Source: CAYGTK01 sp964352775
GTDB taxonomy: Bacteria; Bacteroidota; Bacteroidia; Chitinophagales; CAIOSU01
Direction: 5' to 3'
DNA: 17,285 nucleotides
NCBI GenBank assembly: GCA_964352775.1
Contig: CAYGTK010000073.1
Span: 1-17,285, forward strand
Shown: one piece after another, positions 14,475 to 17,285 of the stretch
Layout: every line of letters starts with the position of its first letter
How positions within the stretch are numbered: position 1 is the stretch's first letter
The notes under the pieces: generated by a model
Database searches by the model: none
What the model was told of the DNA's origin: nothing
The model's input: only the letters and a program-made list of their open reading frames with translations
Program-made: the position numbers and the translations under genes

Positions 14475-17285
14475 GCTTTAGGGCAATATTCCCAGAATTA
14501 TCTTCTAGTTGTAATAGGTATAGGCCTGCTCGTGCATTAAGTATTATACTCCTTTCTGTAATTCCTTCTTTAAGGGTAGTAGCGTATATCGTTCGTCCAT
14601 TTATATCTAGAATAGTAGCCTGCCATTCGCCACTAGAGCTACTTGGCAGTTGCAGCGTAAAGCTTGTTTCAATAGGGTTAGGAAACACTTTTATTTTATA
14701 ACTAAAGGCTTCACTAGCAATGCCGCTCAATACCACTTGCTTGCTCTGTAACTCTATACAGGTACCGTTAGAAACTATGGCTGTATAAAGTCCGTTTTCA
14801 GTCACTATGTAGTAAGAAGCCGTAGCACCTTGAATATCCGCACCATCTAATTGCCACTGGTAAGTTGCCCCTGTAGTGGTATCAACAAACACGGAGTCGC
14901 CTACCGAAGCTATGTTCAGGTCATTTAAGCCTGGTACTACGTTCACCATAAAGCTATCTGTTACGGGCTGACTTAAACCACCATTACTTACTTCAACATA
15001 ATAGGTGGTAGATATAGATGGCGATGCCAAAGGAGAAGCACAAGTAGAACAGCTCAAGTCTACATTTGGAGTCCAAGAATACTGCAAGCCTGCACCATTG
15101 GAATTAGCTGTTAGAATAGCGGAGTTACCATCGCATATGGTTTCTTCCCCAGTAATATTTACTGCTAGTAAAGGTCCACTTACTTGACTGGTAATAGAAT
15201 CTATACCAATGCTCATGATAGAGCGGGAGAAAGTTCCTGCTACCAACTTACGGTTCGCCTCATCTATCTCAATATCGTAAACGGTAATTACAGGCATATT
15301 GCTTCCAAGCCGCTGCCAATTTGTTCCCATGTTAGTAGTGTAATACACGCCGCCATCAGTAGCTACAAAAAGCACACTATCGTTCACGCTGCTTATTTCA
15401 ACATCACTAACTGCCAACGTTGGTAAGTCACCAGAAATATCCACCCAAGTAGTCCCATTATCTAACGATGCGTGAACATGGGGGATGAAATCGTTGTCTT
15501 TATAACCAGAGTGAGTAGATACCATGAATTCAGGCGTATTAACCGAAGTCTCTAGATCAGTTACATATCTATTCGGTAGTGTTCCAGTAATATTGATCCA
15601 ATTACCCCCAAGATCCGTTGATCGCCATACATTACCATCACTAGTCCCAACAAATAAGGTATTAGCATCAATTTTAGAATCTTCTATAACACTAATGGTA
15701 TGAAAGTTATCTCCAAAGATCACACCATCCGTTAAGTCGTTACTTGTAGCTGTCCAAAATGGATTAGTGCTACCTACACTTTTATAAAGCCGATACGTAC
15801 CTGCAAAAAGTAAGCTTGGGTCATGATAGCTGATCTTAAACGGTGCATCCCAATTTCTTCGGTCATCGGTATCAATACCATCAGTAGCATCGAAAAAACT
15901 ATTGCCGTTATCATCAGTCACTACCAAGCCACCATTCTGTGTAGTAGCATAAAATATGTTGGCGTTAGTTGGATGAAATTGTATGTCAAATCCATCGCCT
16001 CCGAATATGCGAGGCCATGAATTAATGATAGAGCTATTTCCTCCAGTTGTACCATTATCTTGAGCACCACCGTAGTATACCCCAGGTTCAATATCGCGAA
16101 TGGCAACATGGTAGAATTGGGTAACTGGTATGTTCTCAATATCTGACCAAGTAAGCGCGAACTTATCAGCAGAATACAAACCGCCATCTGTTGCTAGGTA
16201 TAGATCGTTCCCTTCAAAAATAAGGTCGTGCATATCAGCATGCACCTCATACTGCCACCACGGTGGAGTAGCTGGATCCCAGAAGTTTCCGCCATCGGTC
16301 GTTCCATGCAGCTCCACGCCCAGAATGAATAGGTTGTCATCATCGGCGGGGTCTACCTTAATTTGCCCAAAATACCAGCCGAAACCACCAAGTACTTCTG
16401 GTGGTAGTCCGTTCATACTCAATGATACCCAAGATGCACCAGCATTAGTACTCTTGTAAATACCACCCAGCTCATAAGAACTATCAACTACTGAAGCAAA
16501 GATCACATTAGGGTCAGTACCCGACATGTCTAAGTTAATACGGCTATGGAAACCTCCGAAAGGAGCAACAATGCCATTCATAATAGGAGTCCATGTAGCG
16601 CCTGCATCAATACTCTTATATATCTGTGACTCTGCACCAGTAAGTAGACTTTCTTGATTATTTCTTATCCTATTCCAACCCGAGGCATAAACGATATTAG
16701 TATCTGTTGGGTGAAGCATTAAGTCAATAATACCAGCACTATCGCTAAGAAATAGAACTTGTTGCCAGCTTTGGCCTCCGTTAGTACTTTTGTAGAGACC
16801 ACGTTCGTTATTCCGTTCAAAAGGCAAACCCATAGTAGCGGTATATATCAAATCAGAATTTTGTGGGTGAACTGCTATTTTAGAAACAATCCGTTGATCG
16901 GTAAGACCGAGAGAGGTCCAAGAAGCACCCGCGTCTGTGCTCTTATAAACTCCATCACCAATAAAGGGATAACCACTAATGTTAGGGTCACCCGTTCCAA
17001 CGTAAACTGTACTCGGGTCATTGGGGTCTATCTCAATATCACCTATCGCTAAAAAGGCTTGCTCATCAAATATTGGTAGCCAAGTAGCGCCATTATCCGT
17101 AGTTTTAAAAACCCCGCCAGCTGCAGATCCTGCATAGATATGACCATTCACACCATCGTAAGCCAAAGTATTGAACCTGCCGCCAATGTTACCTGGTCCT
17201 TCTGTTTCCCATTTTGTATTGTTGGCTCTTTGGTTAGATGCAGCTGCCCGCATAGCTAAATGGTCAGTCTGTGCTCTGGTAATGG
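14458..17285 (-). CDS. BNR/sortilin-like propeller protein with Ig-like modules and T9SS tail (N-terminus outside window)
   Basis: The frame stays open to the right edge. An ATG at 17253 exists, but ten or more in-frame codons precede it and no signal peptide is present, so the true start is beyond the window. Residues 1-690 (counted from that ATG) carry many BNR/VPS10-like repeats of the form GVYKSTDAGASW, GLYKSTNGGQSW, QIYKSIDAGATW, GIYKSTNAGASW and VWRSTDLGGNW, each a blade of a large beta-propeller as in sortilin-like and xyloglucanase-like folds. The opening GPGNIGGRF and GSAAGGVFKT is typical. Then come Ig/PKD-like modules with a cysteine motif (DLSCSTCASP), and the last 80 residues are a T9SS type A sorting domain (YKIKVFPNPIETSF, LDINGRTIY, LNARAGLYLL). 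No catalytic residue of a glycosidase can be assigned. It is likely a large cell-surface or secreted protein. Confidence 0.9.
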   Translation of the reverse strand, partial: ITRAQTDHLAMRAAASNQRANNTKWETEGPGNIGGRFNTLAYDGVNGHIYAGSAAGGVFKTTDNGATWLPIFDEQAFLAIGDIEIDPNDPSTVYVGTGDPNISGYPFIGDGVYKSTDAGASWTSLGLTDQRIVSKIAVHPQNSDLIYTATMGLPFERNNERGLYKSTNGGQSWQQVLFLSDSAGIIDLMLHPTDTNIVYASGWNRIRNNQESLLTGAESQIYKSIDAGATWTPIMNGIVAPFGGFHSRINLDMSGTDPNVIFASVVDSSYELGGIYKSTNAGASWVSLSMNGLPPEVLGGFGWYFGQIKVDPADDDNLFILGVELHGTTDGGNFWDPATPPWWQYEVHADMHDLIFEGNDLYLATDGGLYSADKFALTWSDIENIPVTQFYHVAIRDIEPGVYYGGAQDNGTTGGNSSIINSWPRIFGGDGFDIQFHPTNANIFYATTQNGGLVVTDDNGNSFFDATDGIDTDDRRNWDAPFKISYHDPSLLFAGTYRLYKSVGSTNPFWTATSNDLTDGVIFGDNFHTISVIEDSKIDANTLFVGTSDGNVWRSTDLGGNWINITGTLPNRYVTDLETSVNTPEFMVSTHSGYKDNDFIPHVHASLDNGTTWVDISGDLPTLAVSDVEISSVNDSVLFVATDGGVYYTTNMGTNWQRLGSNMPVITVYDIEIDEANRKLVAGTFSRSIMSIGIDSITSQVSGPLLAVNITGEETICDGNSAILTANSNGAGLQYSWTPNVDLSCSTCASPLASPSISTTYYVEVSNGGLSQPVTDSFMVNVVPGLNDLNIASVGDSVFVDTTTGATYQWQLDGADIQGATASYYIVTENGLYTAIVSNGTCIELQSKQVVLSGIASEAFSYKIKVFPNPIETSFTLQLPSSSSGEWQATILDINGRTIYATTLKEGITERSIILNARAGLYLLQLEDNSGNIALKQLIKN

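Noticed and set aside
14458..17285. Glycoside hydrolase (sialidase or xyloglucanase) activity for the propeller protein
   Set aside because: BNR-like repeats are clear, but no catalytic aspartate or arginine set could be identified from sequence alone, so only the fold is called.

Overview
The window is about 17.3 kb of AT-rich DNA from a member of the Bacteroidota, probably a Flavobacteriales-like lineage. The main evidence is three surface or secreted proteins that end in type IX secretion (T9SS) type A sorting domains, a clean Bacteroidota -7 promoter box (TAnnTTTG) in front of the transaldolase gene, little visible Shine-Dalgarno sequence, and a flavobacterial style of secreted-protein repertoire. 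I see no tRNA, rRNA, IS element, CRISPR array or phage gene.

Left block (1-4067, minus strand): a tight three-gene operon of integral membrane proteins with stop/start overlaps of 4 and 8 nt. In transcription order it holds a UbiA-superfamily prenyltransferase with a long extra N-terminal membrane region, a homologue of vitamin K-dependent gamma-glutamyl carboxylase (HTTM family), and a GT-C-like polytopic protein cut by the window edge. The carboxylase homologue is interrupted by one in-frame TAA codon (2221-2223). The reading frame is the same on both sides, and family-conserved residues lie directly after the stop. Pairing a quinone-type prenyltransferase with a vitamin K-dependent-type enzyme is the most interesting feature of the window.

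Middle block (4169-11119): exported proteins. A small lipoprotein gene on the plus strand converges on a minus-strand group: a cysteine-rich PPC-like protein, an exported protein with an internal duplication, and a TPR protein. Next comes a strong palindromic terminator and then a T9SS surface protein (554 aa). A palindrome-rich divergent intergenic region (9123-9394) separates this from a plus-strand beta-propeller T9SS protein (574 aa).

Right block (11141-17285): mostly housekeeping. It holds dapF (lysine and peptidoglycan precursor synthesis) on the minus strand, divergent from an HtrA/Do-type serine protease, followed by a small-subfamily transaldolase. A large BNR/sortilin-like propeller protein with Ig-like modules and a T9SS tail converges on the transaldolase, and its N-terminus lies beyond the right edge. 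Convergent gene pairs are separated by hairpin terminators or meet stop to stop.
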